From: an uncultured Pseudogracilibacillus sp.
GTDB lineage: Bacteria > Bacillota > Bacilli > Bacillales > Amphibacillaceae
DNA length: 64,000 nt
NCBI GenBank assembly: GCA_937960785.1
Contig: CALGOZ010000030.1
Coordinates: 5,915 to 69,914, forward strand
Reading direction: 5' to 3'
The position numbers and the translations under genes are program-made. Position 1 is the stretch's first letter. Every line of letters starts with the position of its first letter. Below are positions 27,564-35,750 of this stretch, in pieces. The notes beneath the pieces are model-generated. The model searched no databases and was not told the origin of the DNA. It saw nothing but the letters and a program-made list of their open reading frames with translations.

Positions 27564-27908
27564 ATGCAACAATTAATCGAAAGCTTAACGAAGGATCAGT
27601 TGCGTACTGATCATCCAGATTTTCGTCCAGGGGATACGGTTCGCGTTCACGCAAAAGTAGTCGAAGGTAATCGCGAGCGTATTCAGGTGTTCGAAGGTAT
27701 TGTCGTTAAGCGTCAAAACGGTGGCATTAACGAAACGTTTACAGTAAGAAAGGTATCTTATGGTGTAGGTGTAGAGCGTACTTTCCCATTACACTCACCA
27801 CGTATTGATAAAATTGAAGTAACTCGTCGCGGTCGCGTCCGTCGTGCGAAGTTAAACTACTTACGTAAACGCAGTGGTAGAGCAGCGCGTATTCAAGAGA
27901 AGATGTAG
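27564..27908 (+). CDS. rplS: 50S ribosomal protein L19
   Basis: Large-subunit protein at the 30S-50S interface. The 114 residues contain LRTDHPDFRPGDTVRVH, VVEGNRERIQVFEGIV and SYGVGVERTFPLHSP. The frame is open from 27495 upstream, but GGAAGGAG at 27548-27555 and alignment with B. subtilis (MQKLIEDITKEQLR) fix the start at ATG 27564. Confidence 0.97.
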   Translation: MQQLIESLTKDQLRTDHPDFRPGDTVRVHAKVVEGNRERIQVFEGIVVKRQNGGINETFTVRKVSYGVGVERTFPLHSPRIDKIEVTRRGRVRRAKLNYLRKRSGRAARIQEKM

Positions 27909-27930
27909 GGTTTTAAATAATTGTCAAACG

Positions 27931-27965
27931 AAGGAGCTTCTGCTTTCATGCAAGCTCCTTTTTTT
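27931..27965 (+). terminator. intrinsic terminator after rplS
   Basis: AAGGAGCTT (27931-27939) pairs with AAGCTCCTT (27952-27960) followed by a T run. The motif lies 22 bases after the stop codon. Confidence 0.85.
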
Positions 27966-28051
27966 ATAAATAAAATATAATGATAAACTATAAATGAGGT
28001 CATGTTTTCTCAAATGTGAATCTCGATTTAGTTTGAGTTGGGAGGGGCAAC

Positions 28052-28621
28052 ATGACAAAAAAAGAAAGGAAATCAGATTTTCTAAGCTGGTTAAAAATCG
28101 TCGTCGTAGCGCTTATCTTTGCTCTTTTAGTGCGCAAGTTTCTTTTTTCTCCAATTATTGTAGAAGGACCTTCGATGCAACCGACTTTATTTTCACAAGA
28201 TCAAATGATTGTCAATAAGTTTTCCTACTATTTTAAAGAACCAGAGCGATTTGATATCGTCGTTTTTCATGCTTCTGAACAGAAAGACTTTATAAAACGT
28301 GTAATCGGTCTTCCAGGAGAGCATGTAAAAGTCGAAGATGATGTCTTATATATTGACGGTGAACCGATTGAACAACCTTTTTTACCGAACGTTTCAGCAA
28401 CCCATGAATTTTATCATGTTAATACAGCGGATTTTTCGTTAGAAAATTTAAAGGGTAATTATGAGACTATTCCGGAAGGTTATATTTTTGTATTAGGTGA
28501 TAATCGACATAATTCCACCGATAGCCGTCACGAAGATGTCGGTTTAGTACCCCTCGATCAAGTCGTAGGTAAAACGAATGTAATTTATTGGCCACCAAAA
28601 CGTATGCAAATAGTGAAATAA
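28052..28621 (+). CDS. lepB: type I signal peptidase
   Basis: Membrane serine protease that removes signal peptides of secreted proteins. A basic N-terminus precedes one transmembrane helix (about residues 13-33), then the catalytic serine in EGPSMQPTL (Ser41) and the lysine general base in FIKRVIGLPGE (Lys82), the typical Bacillus S/K dyad. The later GYIFVLGDNRHNSTDSRH box is conserved. The 189 residues match the SipS/SipT type. It sits between rplS and rbgA, where several other bacilli also place a signal peptidase gene. Confidence 0.95.
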   Translation: MTKKERKSDFLSWLKIVVVALIFALLVRKFLFSPIIVEGPSMQPTLFSQDQMIVNKFSYYFKEPERFDIVVFHASEQKDFIKRVIGLPGEHVKVEDDVLYIDGEPIEQPFLPNVSATHEFYHVNTADFSLENLKGNYETIPEGYIFVLGDNRHNSTDSRHEDVGLVPLDQVVGKTNVIYWPPKRMQIVK

Positions 28622-28636
28622 AAGATGGTGATATAG

Positions 28637-29467
28637 ATGATTCAATGGTATCCAGGTCATATGGCGAAAGCAAAACGGGAAATTGAACAGAGTTTGCGAC
28701 ATGTGGATGTCGTAATCGAGCTTGTCGATGCACGAATTCCAAAAAGCTCACAAAATCCGTTGTTACAAGAAATAATTGGCGAAAAGGTAAAGATTATCGC
28801 TTTGATGAAACGGGATCTAGCAGATGAATCTAAAACGAAACAATGGTTAGAAAGTTTTGAAAAGCAATCTCTCGATGCTATTAGTATCGATGCGAATAAT
28901 GAACGGGATATTAACGAGTTAGTAGAGCTCGTGTACGAAAAAGGTCTAGAAGCTCAACGTCGTTTACTTGACAGAGGTGTAAAAGAACGTCCTATTCGTG
29001 CGTTAATCGTCGGAATACCAAACGTAGGGAAATCGACCTTAATTAATCGTCTGGCGAACAAACGAATTGCCAAAATTGGCGACCGACCGGGTATTACGAA
29101 AATGCAACAATGGATCAAAGTCCGTGGCAAATTTGAACTTTTAGATACTCCAGGGGTGTTATGGCCGAAGTTTGAATCAGAGGAAATCGGTTTAAAATTA
29201 GCTGCAATCGGCTCGATTAAATACGATCTTACCCCCGAGCAGGATGTCGCTGCCTTTTTAATTCAGTATGCCCTCGAACATTACGAGGAGCTATTTTTAA
29301 ATCGATTTCCGATTGAGGAACGGGAAGATATGTGGGTTATATTTGAAGAAATTGGCCGTTTACGCGGTGCCTTAGAAAGTGGCGGTCACGTTAATTTTGA
29401 TAAAGTTGCTACGATTGTTTTACAAGATTTCCGTACAGGTAAAATCGGTTCTATTTCACTAGAATAA
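28637..29467 (+). CDS. rbgA: ribosome biogenesis GTPase RbgA (YlqF)
   Basis: Circularly permuted GTPase needed for late 50S assembly. Motif order is G4-G5-G1-G2/G3: VELVDARIP, a G4 region reading LMKRD, then GIPNVGKSTLINRL, the GITK switch and DTPGVLWPK. The C-terminal helical domain (EEIGRLRG, then VATIVLQDFRTGKIG) is typical. The oddity is G4: the family normally reads NKxD, and here Met replaces the base-contacting Asn. The 276 residues and the rest of the protein look intact. Confidence 0.94.
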   Translation: MIQWYPGHMAKAKREIEQSLRHVDVVIELVDARIPKSSQNPLLQEIIGEKVKIIALMKRDLADESKTKQWLESFEKQSLDAISIDANNERDINELVELVYEKGLEAQRRLLDRGVKERPIRALIVGIPNVGKSTLINRLANKRIAKIGDRPGITKMQQWIKVRGKFELLDTPGVLWPKFESEEIGLKLAAIGSIKYDLTPEQDVAAFLIQYALEHYEELFLNRFPIEEREDMWVIFEEIGRLRGALESGGHVNFDKVATIVLQDFRTGKIGSISLE

Positions 29468-29540
29468 CATTTAAAAAACGAACGATTAGTTTGAATAAGT
29501 TAAAATAATACCGATATAACAAATAAGGGGACAAGCAAGG

Positions 29541-30320
29541 ATGAAAACAAAGTCAATCGCTCAATTACGACAACTATTGCAAGAAAACAGGCTTACAGAA
29601 AAAGATATATCCCAACTTAAAAATGATGAGCGAAAAGGTGTTCAACAACTAGTGCAAACTTTTGAAAGAAAAAGACGTGAACATGAGGAAAAGAAGCGAC
29701 GTTTTCGTTCGTTGCAACAATTCGATAAATCATTTCTAAAGGATACAAATTCATACGTAGCAGGGGTCGATGAGGCTGGTCGGGGTCCTTTAGCTGGACC
29801 CGTTGTCTCTGCTGCTGTTATTTTGCCCCAAGATTTTAAAGGCTACGATTTAACTGACTCAAAGCAACTTACAGAATCTGTTCGTAACGAATTGTATAAT
29901 CTAATTACAAATAAAGCAATCGCTTATGAAATAGCAATTGTCGATGCGAATATAATCGATGAAATTAACATTTTAGAAGCGACAAAACAATCGATGTTGC
30001 AAGCAATTGAAGGATTAAAGGACCTACCAGCTATTACGTTAGTCGATGCGGTAAACATTACTTCATCGCAAACGGAAATAGTTTCTGTTACAAAGGGAGA
30101 TCAAAAAAGTTTAGCCATTGCTGCTGCAAGTATATTGGCGAAGGTAACACGGGATCGTATCATGCTTGATCTCAATGAACAATATCCCCTGTATCATTTT
30201 GCTAAAAATAAAGGCTACGGCTCAAAGGAACATTTAGAAGCGTTGAAAAAGTATGGGCCATCGCCGGTACACCGTCGTTCTTTTTCTCCGGTAAAAAAAG
30301 CAATTCATTCATGTTTTTAA
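29541..30320 (+). CDS. rnhB: ribonuclease HII
   Basis: Removes RNA from RNA-DNA hybrids and misincorporated ribonucleotides. An N-terminal extension with a coiled segment (about 70 residues), as in Bacillus RnhB, is followed by the catalytic YVAGVDEAGRGPLAGPVV, DSKQL and SLAIAAASILAKVTRD, which contribute the acidic residues. The C-terminal YGPSPVHRRSF is typical. AAGGGGAC precedes the ATG. Confidence 0.95.
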   Translation: MKTKSIAQLRQLLQENRLTEKDISQLKNDERKGVQQLVQTFERKRREHEEKKRRFRSLQQFDKSFLKDTNSYVAGVDEAGRGPLAGPVVSAAVILPQDFKGYDLTDSKQLTESVRNELYNLITNKAIAYEIAIVDANIIDEINILEATKQSMLQAIEGLKDLPAITLVDAVNITSSQTEIVSVTKGDQKSLAIAAASILAKVTRDRIMLDLNEQYPLYHFAKNKGYGSKEHLEALKKYGPSPVHRRSFSPVKKAIHSCF

Positions 30321-30342
30321 AATCGATAAAGGGGTGAAAGCG

Positions 30343-32139
30343 ATGATTATTTCTGGTATTCCTCTTGAGCGAACAAACCAACCATCAGAAGGAAAGCTTG
30401 TTCTACGTGATGGGCAAGTTGCTTTAGGGAAAGTGACAAAAATTTATCCGAACAATCGAGCAGAAGTACAAATCGGCGCCCATCGTATCGTTGCCCAAAT
30501 TGATACACCATTAGCAGTAGGTGAACGTTATATTTTCCAAGTTGATCAGAAAAGTGATCAACTAGTTCATTTACGGGTCTTAGGCACCTATAGCCAGGAA
30601 ATGAACGAAGCGTCTATACGTGCCCTTCTACAACAGTTACAAATCCGCATAACCGATTCAGCTGTCCAATTTGTAAAATCGTTAGTTAGCGAACGGATTC
30701 CCTTTAATCGAACGGAATTATCCCAAGCATTGCAATTGTTGAACTCATTAAGCAAACTTGAAAATGCACCTTCAATTATAAAAGAGATGCTCCAACAGCG
30801 AATTCCTCTTTCGGAAAATATTGCACGAGCTCTTCTTTCATATAGAAACGGTCAATTTTCCTCGACGATGGAAAAAGCTTTACAACAAATCGGAACTTTA
30901 CCGTCATCACCAAATGTAACAAGACTTCAATCGACGTTAAGTAGTTTAATACAGTCCCCATTAACGCAGGAGTTACAAAATTTGGCACCACGCGAAGGAC
31001 AACAACTACTACAAACGCTACAACTATTCCGTTTGAATATCGATATAAATGATCAAGTGAACCCTTCAGGTAGTCGAGGAGTAACTTCGGATTTTTCAGG
31101 ACGCACAAATATAAACGAACGATTACTTTCTTTATTATCGCATCTGGTAGAACGTCCTGAAGTAAGGACTTCAATACTTAATTTAACTGAAAATTATACC
31201 GCTTTAAAGCGGGTGGCCACATCAATCGGTTATGATTTTGAGCTTACTAGTCGTTCTTCGCTAACCAAACCAGAGTATACAGTTTTACAACAACGGATTA
31301 GTAGCGATTTATTACCTTTATTGCCGAAACAGCTACAAGAATCAATTCGGCCATTATTACAGACAAACACCGAAAATTCCTTTAACCAATTACGAGCACT
31401 CATCCAGAGTTTAGCGAATAATCATCTATATACGTTATTGCTAGAATCTGTACTGAATCATGAAGCTAGGACCGAACGAAACGATACTTTATTACCACAA
31501 CAGTTTTTATTACATGCAAAACAAGTACTCCAGAGTTTAGGAGTAGCAAATGAGTCTATGCTACGTCATACGACATCCCAAGCCGAACAAATACCGCTAC
31601 AAATCCCGATGATTAATGAAACAATTAAAGCGTTGTTGTTGAATATTGTGCAGGAAGAACGCACCCCACTTGAAAATGTCCAGCAGTTAGTTCATTATAT
31701 TAATGGGCTACAATTACAAACAAGGGAAGAGAACTCATTATTATACGCCCAACTACAATTACCTGGTGAGAAAATTGGTTTACCAACAGACTTATTCTTA
31801 CAGTTTGAAGGTAAAAAAACCGATAACGATGAAATAGATACATCCTTTTGTCGAATTCTTTTCTTTCTTCATTTACATCATATAAAAGATACCGTAATCG
31901 ATATGCACGTTCAAAAACGTGTCATTACATTAACGGTATATAACGATTATTACAATCCATTGGCTAAAATGATGGAACCCTTTAGACAAAGGCTAGCTGA
32001 AGGCCTCGATAGGATTGATTATCGTCTTTCAAATGTACGCTTTAAACCGTTAGAAGAACGAGGAAAATCTTCTAACAATGAGCAAAAAGCAAGTCCAGTA
32101 GTTACGACTAGGCAAGAAGGGTTTGATATACGTATATGA
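30343..32139 (+). CDS. YlqG-position protein with a FliK-like C-terminal domain
   Basis: The 598-residue product occupies the place of B. subtilis ylqG, whose function is not known to me. The long N-terminal part is rich in Gln, Leu and Ser (e.g. RALLQQLQIRI). The last ~150 residues follow the flagellar hook-length-control fold pattern (LQLPGEKIGLPTDLFLQF, a DTVIDMHVQKRVITLTVY strand pair, then LAKMMEPFRQRLAEGL). The downstream partner resembles the FlhB tail, so a FliK-FlhB-type pair is suggested. The open frame begins at GTG 30334 inside the SD AAAGGGGTG; ATG 30343 is the better start. Confidence 0.7.
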   Translation: MIISGIPLERTNQPSEGKLVLRDGQVALGKVTKIYPNNRAEVQIGAHRIVAQIDTPLAVGERYIFQVDQKSDQLVHLRVLGTYSQEMNEASIRALLQQLQIRITDSAVQFVKSLVSERIPFNRTELSQALQLLNSLSKLENAPSIIKEMLQQRIPLSENIARALLSYRNGQFSSTMEKALQQIGTLPSSPNVTRLQSTLSSLIQSPLTQELQNLAPREGQQLLQTLQLFRLNIDINDQVNPSGSRGVTSDFSGRTNINERLLSLLSHLVERPEVRTSILNLTENYTALKRVATSIGYDFELTSRSSLTKPEYTVLQQRISSDLLPLLPKQLQESIRPLLQTNTENSFNQLRALIQSLANNHLYTLLLESVLNHEARTERNDTLLPQQFLLHAKQVLQSLGVANESMLRHTTSQAEQIPLQIPMINETIKALLLNIVQEERTPLENVQQLVHYINGLQLQTREENSLLYAQLQLPGEKIGLPTDLFLQFEGKKTDNDEIDTSFCRILFFLHLHHIKDTVIDMHVQKRVITLTVYNDYYNPLAKMMEPFRQRLAEGLDRIDYRLSNVRFKPLEERGKSSNNEQKASPVVTTRQEGFDIRI

Positions 32140-32408
32140 AGGATAAACGTAAACAAGCAGCTGCACTAACCTACGACCAACAAGCGAATGAGCCTCCTCG
32201 GGTAAGTGCCTTAGGAAAGGGGAAAGTTGCCGAAAATATTATCGAAAAAGCAAAAGACTACGATGTACCAATTGTCGAAGACCCTTCCCTAGTAGAACTG
32301 TTAAGCACGTTAAATATAAATGAAACAATCCCTGAGGAGTTATATGAAGCTGTAGCAGAAGTTTTCGCCTTTATTTATCGGCTTGATCAACGCCATAAAT
32401 CATCATAA
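32136..32408 (+). CDS. FlhB C-terminal-domain-like protein (YlqH/FlhX-like)
   Basis: A 90-residue homologue of the cytoplasmic tail of the export-gate protein FlhB (compare ALTYDQQANEPPRVSALGKG with the FlhB tail around NPTHYAVAIKYD). The C-terminal IPEELYEAVAEVFAFIYRLD closely parallels IPEQFFQAVAEVLAYVYALE of the flhB encoded at 62354. The autocleavage motif NPTH is replaced by NEPP, so it should not self-cleave. Its ATG overlaps the stop of the FliK-like gene, which indicates joint expression. Its role is unproven; in some bacteria FlhX can substitute for the FlhB tail. Confidence 0.85.
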   Translation: MKDKRKQAAALTYDQQANEPPRVSALGKGKVAENIIEKAKDYDVPIVEDPSLVELLSTLNINETIPEELYEAVAEVFAFIYRLDQRHKSS

Positions 32409-32442
32409 TTGATTATCGGCGTATATTCATATATCTTATTCT

Positions 32443-32471
32443 TTGTGTAATAGTGAACTTTTTATTACAAT
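32443..32471 (+). promoter_or_regulatory. candidate sigma-A promoter for sucCD
   Basis: TTGTGT (32443-32448), a 17-base spacer and TACAAT (32466-32471), 37 bases before the sucC start. Confidence 0.6.
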
Positions 32472-32507
32472 AATAGTGTATTGAATTTTTAAAATGGAGG
32501 ATTAGGG

Positions 32508-33671
32508 ATGAACATTCATGAGTATCAAAGTAAAGATCTGTTAAGAGAATACGGAGTCAACGTTCCACGTGGTTACGTTGCGTATTCTGTCGAAGAAGCT
32601 GTCGAAAATGCTAAGAAGCTCGATAGCGATGTCACAGTTGTTAAAGCACAAATCCATGCAGGAGGAAGAGGTAAAGCAGGCGGTGTAAAAATTGCCAAAA
32701 ACCTCGAAGAAGTAGAAAAATATGCGGATGAGATCTTAGGTAAAGTACTCGTTACTCCACAAACTGGACCTGAAGGTAAAGAGGTTAAGCGTCTCTTAAT
32801 CGAAGAAGGTTCAAACATTGATAAAGAATACTACATCGGATTAGTGTTAGACCGTCAGACTTCCCGTGTAGTATTAATGGGTTCTGAAGAAGGCGGAATG
32901 GAGATTGAAGAAGTTGCCGCTGAATCACCGGAGAAAATTTTTAAAGAAGTAGTTGATCCGACAGTAGGCTTAACTGGATTCCAAGCACGTCGCTTAGCTT
33001 TCAATTTAAATTTCCCGAATGAAGTAATTAACAAAGTTGCAAAATTATTATTAAATTTATATAAAGCTTTCGTCGAAAATGATTGTATGATTGCCGAAAT
33101 TAACCCACTCGTTACGACGAAAGAAAACGAAGTAGTTGCACTCGATGCGAAAATTAACTTCGACGAAAACGCACTATACCGTCAGCCTCAAATCGTCGAG
33201 CTCCGTGATTTAGATGAAGAAGATCCGAACGAAATCGAAGCATCTAAACACGATTTAAGTTATATTCAGCTCGATGGTAATATCGGATGTATGGTTAATG
33301 GTGCTGGTCTTGCTATGGCAACGATGGATATCATTAAGTACCACGGCGGTAACCCAGCGAACTTCTTAGATGTCGGTGGTGATGCGACAGCGGAAAAAGT
33401 TGCTGAAGCGTTCAAAATTATTTTATCTGACGATGATGTAAAGGGTATTTTAGTAAATGTGTTCGGTGGAATTATGAAGTGTGATAATATCGCCGCAGGT
33501 ATTATTGAAGCGACAAAACAATTAGGCTTAGAAATTCCACTCGTCGTTCGTTTAGAGGGTACAAACGTTGAGTTAGGTAAGAAGATGTTAGAGGAATCAG
33601 GTTTAAATATCGTTGCAGCCGACTCAATGGATGATGGTGCTGAGAAGATCGTTAACTTAGTTAACCAGTAA
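32508..33671 (+). CDS. sucC: succinyl-CoA synthetase beta subunit (ADP/GDP-forming)
   Basis: TCA-cycle enzyme making succinate and a nucleoside triphosphate from succinyl-CoA, in a complex with SucD. The ATP-grasp fold begins MNIHEYQSKDLLREYGV and carries KAQIHAGGRGKAGGVK. The C-terminal ligase domain has DVGGDA and NVFGGIMKCD. The 387 residues match the family. AATGGAGG precedes the ATG; sucD follows after 58 bases. Confidence 0.97.
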   Translation: MNIHEYQSKDLLREYGVNVPRGYVAYSVEEAVENAKKLDSDVTVVKAQIHAGGRGKAGGVKIAKNLEEVEKYADEILGKVLVTPQTGPEGKEVKRLLIEEGSNIDKEYYIGLVLDRQTSRVVLMGSEEGGMEIEEVAAESPEKIFKEVVDPTVGLTGFQARRLAFNLNFPNEVINKVAKLLLNLYKAFVENDCMIAEINPLVTTKENEVVALDAKINFDENALYRQPQIVELRDLDEEDPNEIEASKHDLSYIQLDGNIGCMVNGAGLAMATMDIIKYHGGNPANFLDVGGDATAEKVAEAFKIILSDDDVKGILVNVFGGIMKCDNIAAGIIEATKQLGLEIPLVVRLEGTNVELGKKMLEESGLNIVAADSMDDGAEKIVNLVNQ

Positions 33672-33729
33672 TGACAATTAGTCCAATAGAAAGTCTAAAA
33701 TATGAAGAATAGCTGAAAGGACGTCGAAA

Positions 33730-34632
33730 ATGAGTATTTATGTAAATAAAGATACGAAAGTTATTGTACAAGGTATTACCGGTTCAGCCGGCTTAGACCA
33801 TACAAAACAAATGTTAGAATACGGCACAAAAATTGTCGGGGGTGTAACTCCGACTCGCGGTGGGACAGAAGTTTTAGGTGTGCCAGTTTTCAACACTGTA
33901 GAAGAAGCAGTGAAGGAGACCGGTGCAACAGTATCGATTATTTTCGTTCCTGCTCCTTTTGCTGCGGATGCAATTATGGAAGCAGTCGATGCTGAATTAG
34001 ATATGGTAATTTGTATTACAGAACACATTCCTATTGCCGATATGGTAAAAGTGAAAAAGTATATGGAAGGAAAGAAGACACGCCTCTTAGGACCGAACTG
34101 TCCTGGTATTATTACTGCTGAGGAAACGAAGATTGGAATTATGCCAGGCTATATCCATAAAAAAGGTCATATCGGAGTCGTTTCTCGCTCTGGAACGTTA
34201 ACGTATGAAGCTGTTCATCAGTTAACACAGGCAGGTTACGGTCAGACTACAGCGATCGGAATCGGTGGAGACCCAATTAACGGGACATCTTTCATCGATG
34301 CATTAAAAGCGTTCAACGAAGACCCAGAAACATATGCTGTAATGATGATTGGTGAAATTGGAGGTACAGCCGAAGAAGAAGCGGCACAGTGGGTGAAAGA
34401 AAATATGGACAAACCAGTTGCCGGCTTTATTGGTGGAGCAACAGCACCTCCAGGAAAGCGTATGGGTCATGCGGGTGCAATTATCTCCGGTGGCGAAGGA
34501 ACAGCTGATGAGAAAAAACGTGTCATGAGTGAGTGTGGCATTAAAGTAGCAGAATCACCAGCAGAGATGGGTAGCACAATGATTGAATTACTTAAAGAAC
34601 ATGGCATTGCAGAAAAATGTAAAACTCACTAA
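33730..34632 (+). CDS. sucD: succinyl-CoA synthetase alpha subunit
   Basis: CoA-binding subunit carrying the phosphohistidine. The Rossmann CoA-binding start VQGITGSAGLDHT, the LLGPNCPGIITAEE stretch, RSGTLTYEAVHQLT and the active-site GHAGAI segment near residue 247 are all present. The 300 residues match the family. It forms an operon with sucC and is followed by a terminator-like hairpin. Confidence 0.97.
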   Translation: MSIYVNKDTKVIVQGITGSAGLDHTKQMLEYGTKIVGGVTPTRGGTEVLGVPVFNTVEEAVKETGATVSIIFVPAPFAADAIMEAVDAELDMVICITEHIPIADMVKVKKYMEGKKTRLLGPNCPGIITAEETKIGIMPGYIHKKGHIGVVSRSGTLTYEAVHQLTQAGYGQTTAIGIGGDPINGTSFIDALKAFNEDPETYAVMMIGEIGGTAEEEAAQWVKENMDKPVAGFIGGATAPPGKRMGHAGAIISGGEGTADEKKRVMSECGIKVAESPAEMGSTMIELLKEHGIAEKCKTH

Positions 34633-34639
34633 ATAGAGC

Positions 34640-34681
34640 AAAGGAAGGAGCGACTTTATGTCGCCTCTTCCTTTACTTTCA
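34640..34681 (+). terminator. hairpin terminator after sucD
   Basis: AAAGGAAGGAGCGAC (34640-34654) pairs with GTCGCCTCTTCCTTT (34660-34674) with a central 2-base mismatch. The following tract is T-rich but interrupted, so termination may be partial. The dprA ribosome-binding site follows directly. Confidence 0.65.
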
Positions 34682-34698
34682 TAAAGGAGTGAATATAC

Positions 34699-35586
34699 TT
34701 GGAACATAAAAGAAAGCGGTTACTAATGTTACATCATTTACCGAGTATTTCTCGATCTATCTTACGTCGAATGCTTGCTCATGATAAAACATTGCGAAAA
34801 ATCTTCACATTAAACCCTCAACAATTAAGTGAACTTCTCTCAATACCCTTCGATCGTGCGCTTCATATTTATAAAGAAATTCACGATGATAAAATACATT
34901 CAACTAACGAACGTCAATTACGCCAAATTAAGACTATTACAATTATTGATGAAAAATATCCCGCTTTATTAAAACAAATAGCCGACCCACCCTTAGTCCT
35001 TTATTGCCAAGGAAATATGAAACTATTTTCGCAAATCCCATCGATTAGTGTAATTGGTACCCGTTCTCCATCAAGGGAAGGGCCTCAAAAGCTACATTAT
35101 ATTGTTACACCATTAATTGAACAAAATTGGACGATCGTTAGTGGTCTAGCCTACGGAATCGATCGCCTTGCTCATGAATTGACGTTACGTTATAAAGGTG
35201 ATACAATCGCAGTTCTTGGAAGCGGGTTTAATCATATATATCCAAAAGAGCATAAGGAATTGTATGAACGAATAGCTACTGAGGGACTTGTAGTTACTGA
35301 ATATCCCCCTAATCAACGAGCACGGAAATATCACTTTCCTGAACGGAACCGGATTATAAGCGGTCTTACAAAAGCGACGTTAGTAATTGAAGCCGAAGAA
35401 CGAAGTGGTACGAATATAACTGTCGACTTTGCCTTAGAACAGGGAAGAGAAGTGTACGCGGTACCAGGGTCGATTTTGCATTCAAAAGCAAAAGGATGCC
35501 ATCGCATGATTCAGGAGGGAGCAAAGTTAGTAATGGAAGCAAAAGATATATTAGAAGACTATGAACAATTTACATTTTTACTGTAA
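34699..35586 (+). CDS. dprA: DNA-processing protein DprA
   Basis: Loads RecA on incoming single-stranded DNA during transformation. The 295-residue product has an N-terminal SAM-like helical part and the Rossmann-like domain with VIGTRSPSREG, VSGLAYGIDRLAH, AVLGSGFNHIYPKEH, FPERNRIISGL and EAEERSGTNITVDFALEQGREVYAVPG. The start is TTG 34699 with AAAGGAG nine bases upstream. It precedes topA as in B. subtilis. Confidence 0.95.
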   Translation: MEHKRKRLLMLHHLPSISRSILRRMLAHDKTLRKIFTLNPQQLSELLSIPFDRALHIYKEIHDDKIHSTNERQLRQIKTITIIDEKYPALLKQIADPPLVLYCQGNMKLFSQIPSISVIGTRSPSREGPQKLHYIVTPLIEQNWTIVSGLAYGIDRLAHELTLRYKGDTIAVLGSGFNHIYPKEHKELYERIATEGLVVTEYPPNQRARKYHFPERNRIISGLTKATLVIEAEERSGTNITVDFALEQGREVYAVPGSILHSKAKGCHRMIQEGAKLVMEAKDILEDYEQFTFLL

Positions 35587-35611
35587 AATACAGTTAGTTT
35601 TTGCTGTTTTT
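35584..35611 (+). terminator. weak possible terminator after dprA
   Basis: AAAA-t-ACAG pairs with CTGTTTTT around a T-rich loop directly after the dprA stop. The stem is short and A-T rich. Confidence 0.3.
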
Positions 35612-35622
35612 AGTCGCTATAT

Positions 35623-35651
35623 TTGACAAAGTCATTATATCTTCTTACTAT
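35623..35651 (+). promoter_or_regulatory. candidate sigma-A promoter for topA
   Basis: Consensus -35 TTGACA (35623-35628), a 17-base spacer and TACTAT (35646-35651). It would give a leader of about 95 bases before topA. Confidence 0.6.
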
Positions 35652-35750
35652 AAGTGAAGATTTATTTTACAAGTTTGCATAGATTAAGAATAGTATATAA
35701 TTCCATTCAAGGATGAAAACAAACGACCTCAATACATAGGAGGAAAATAA

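Noticed and set aside
27994..28218. A 74-codon frame at the 5' end of lepB
   Set aside because: It is out of frame with lepB, which has a clear SD, transmembrane helix and catalytic residues.
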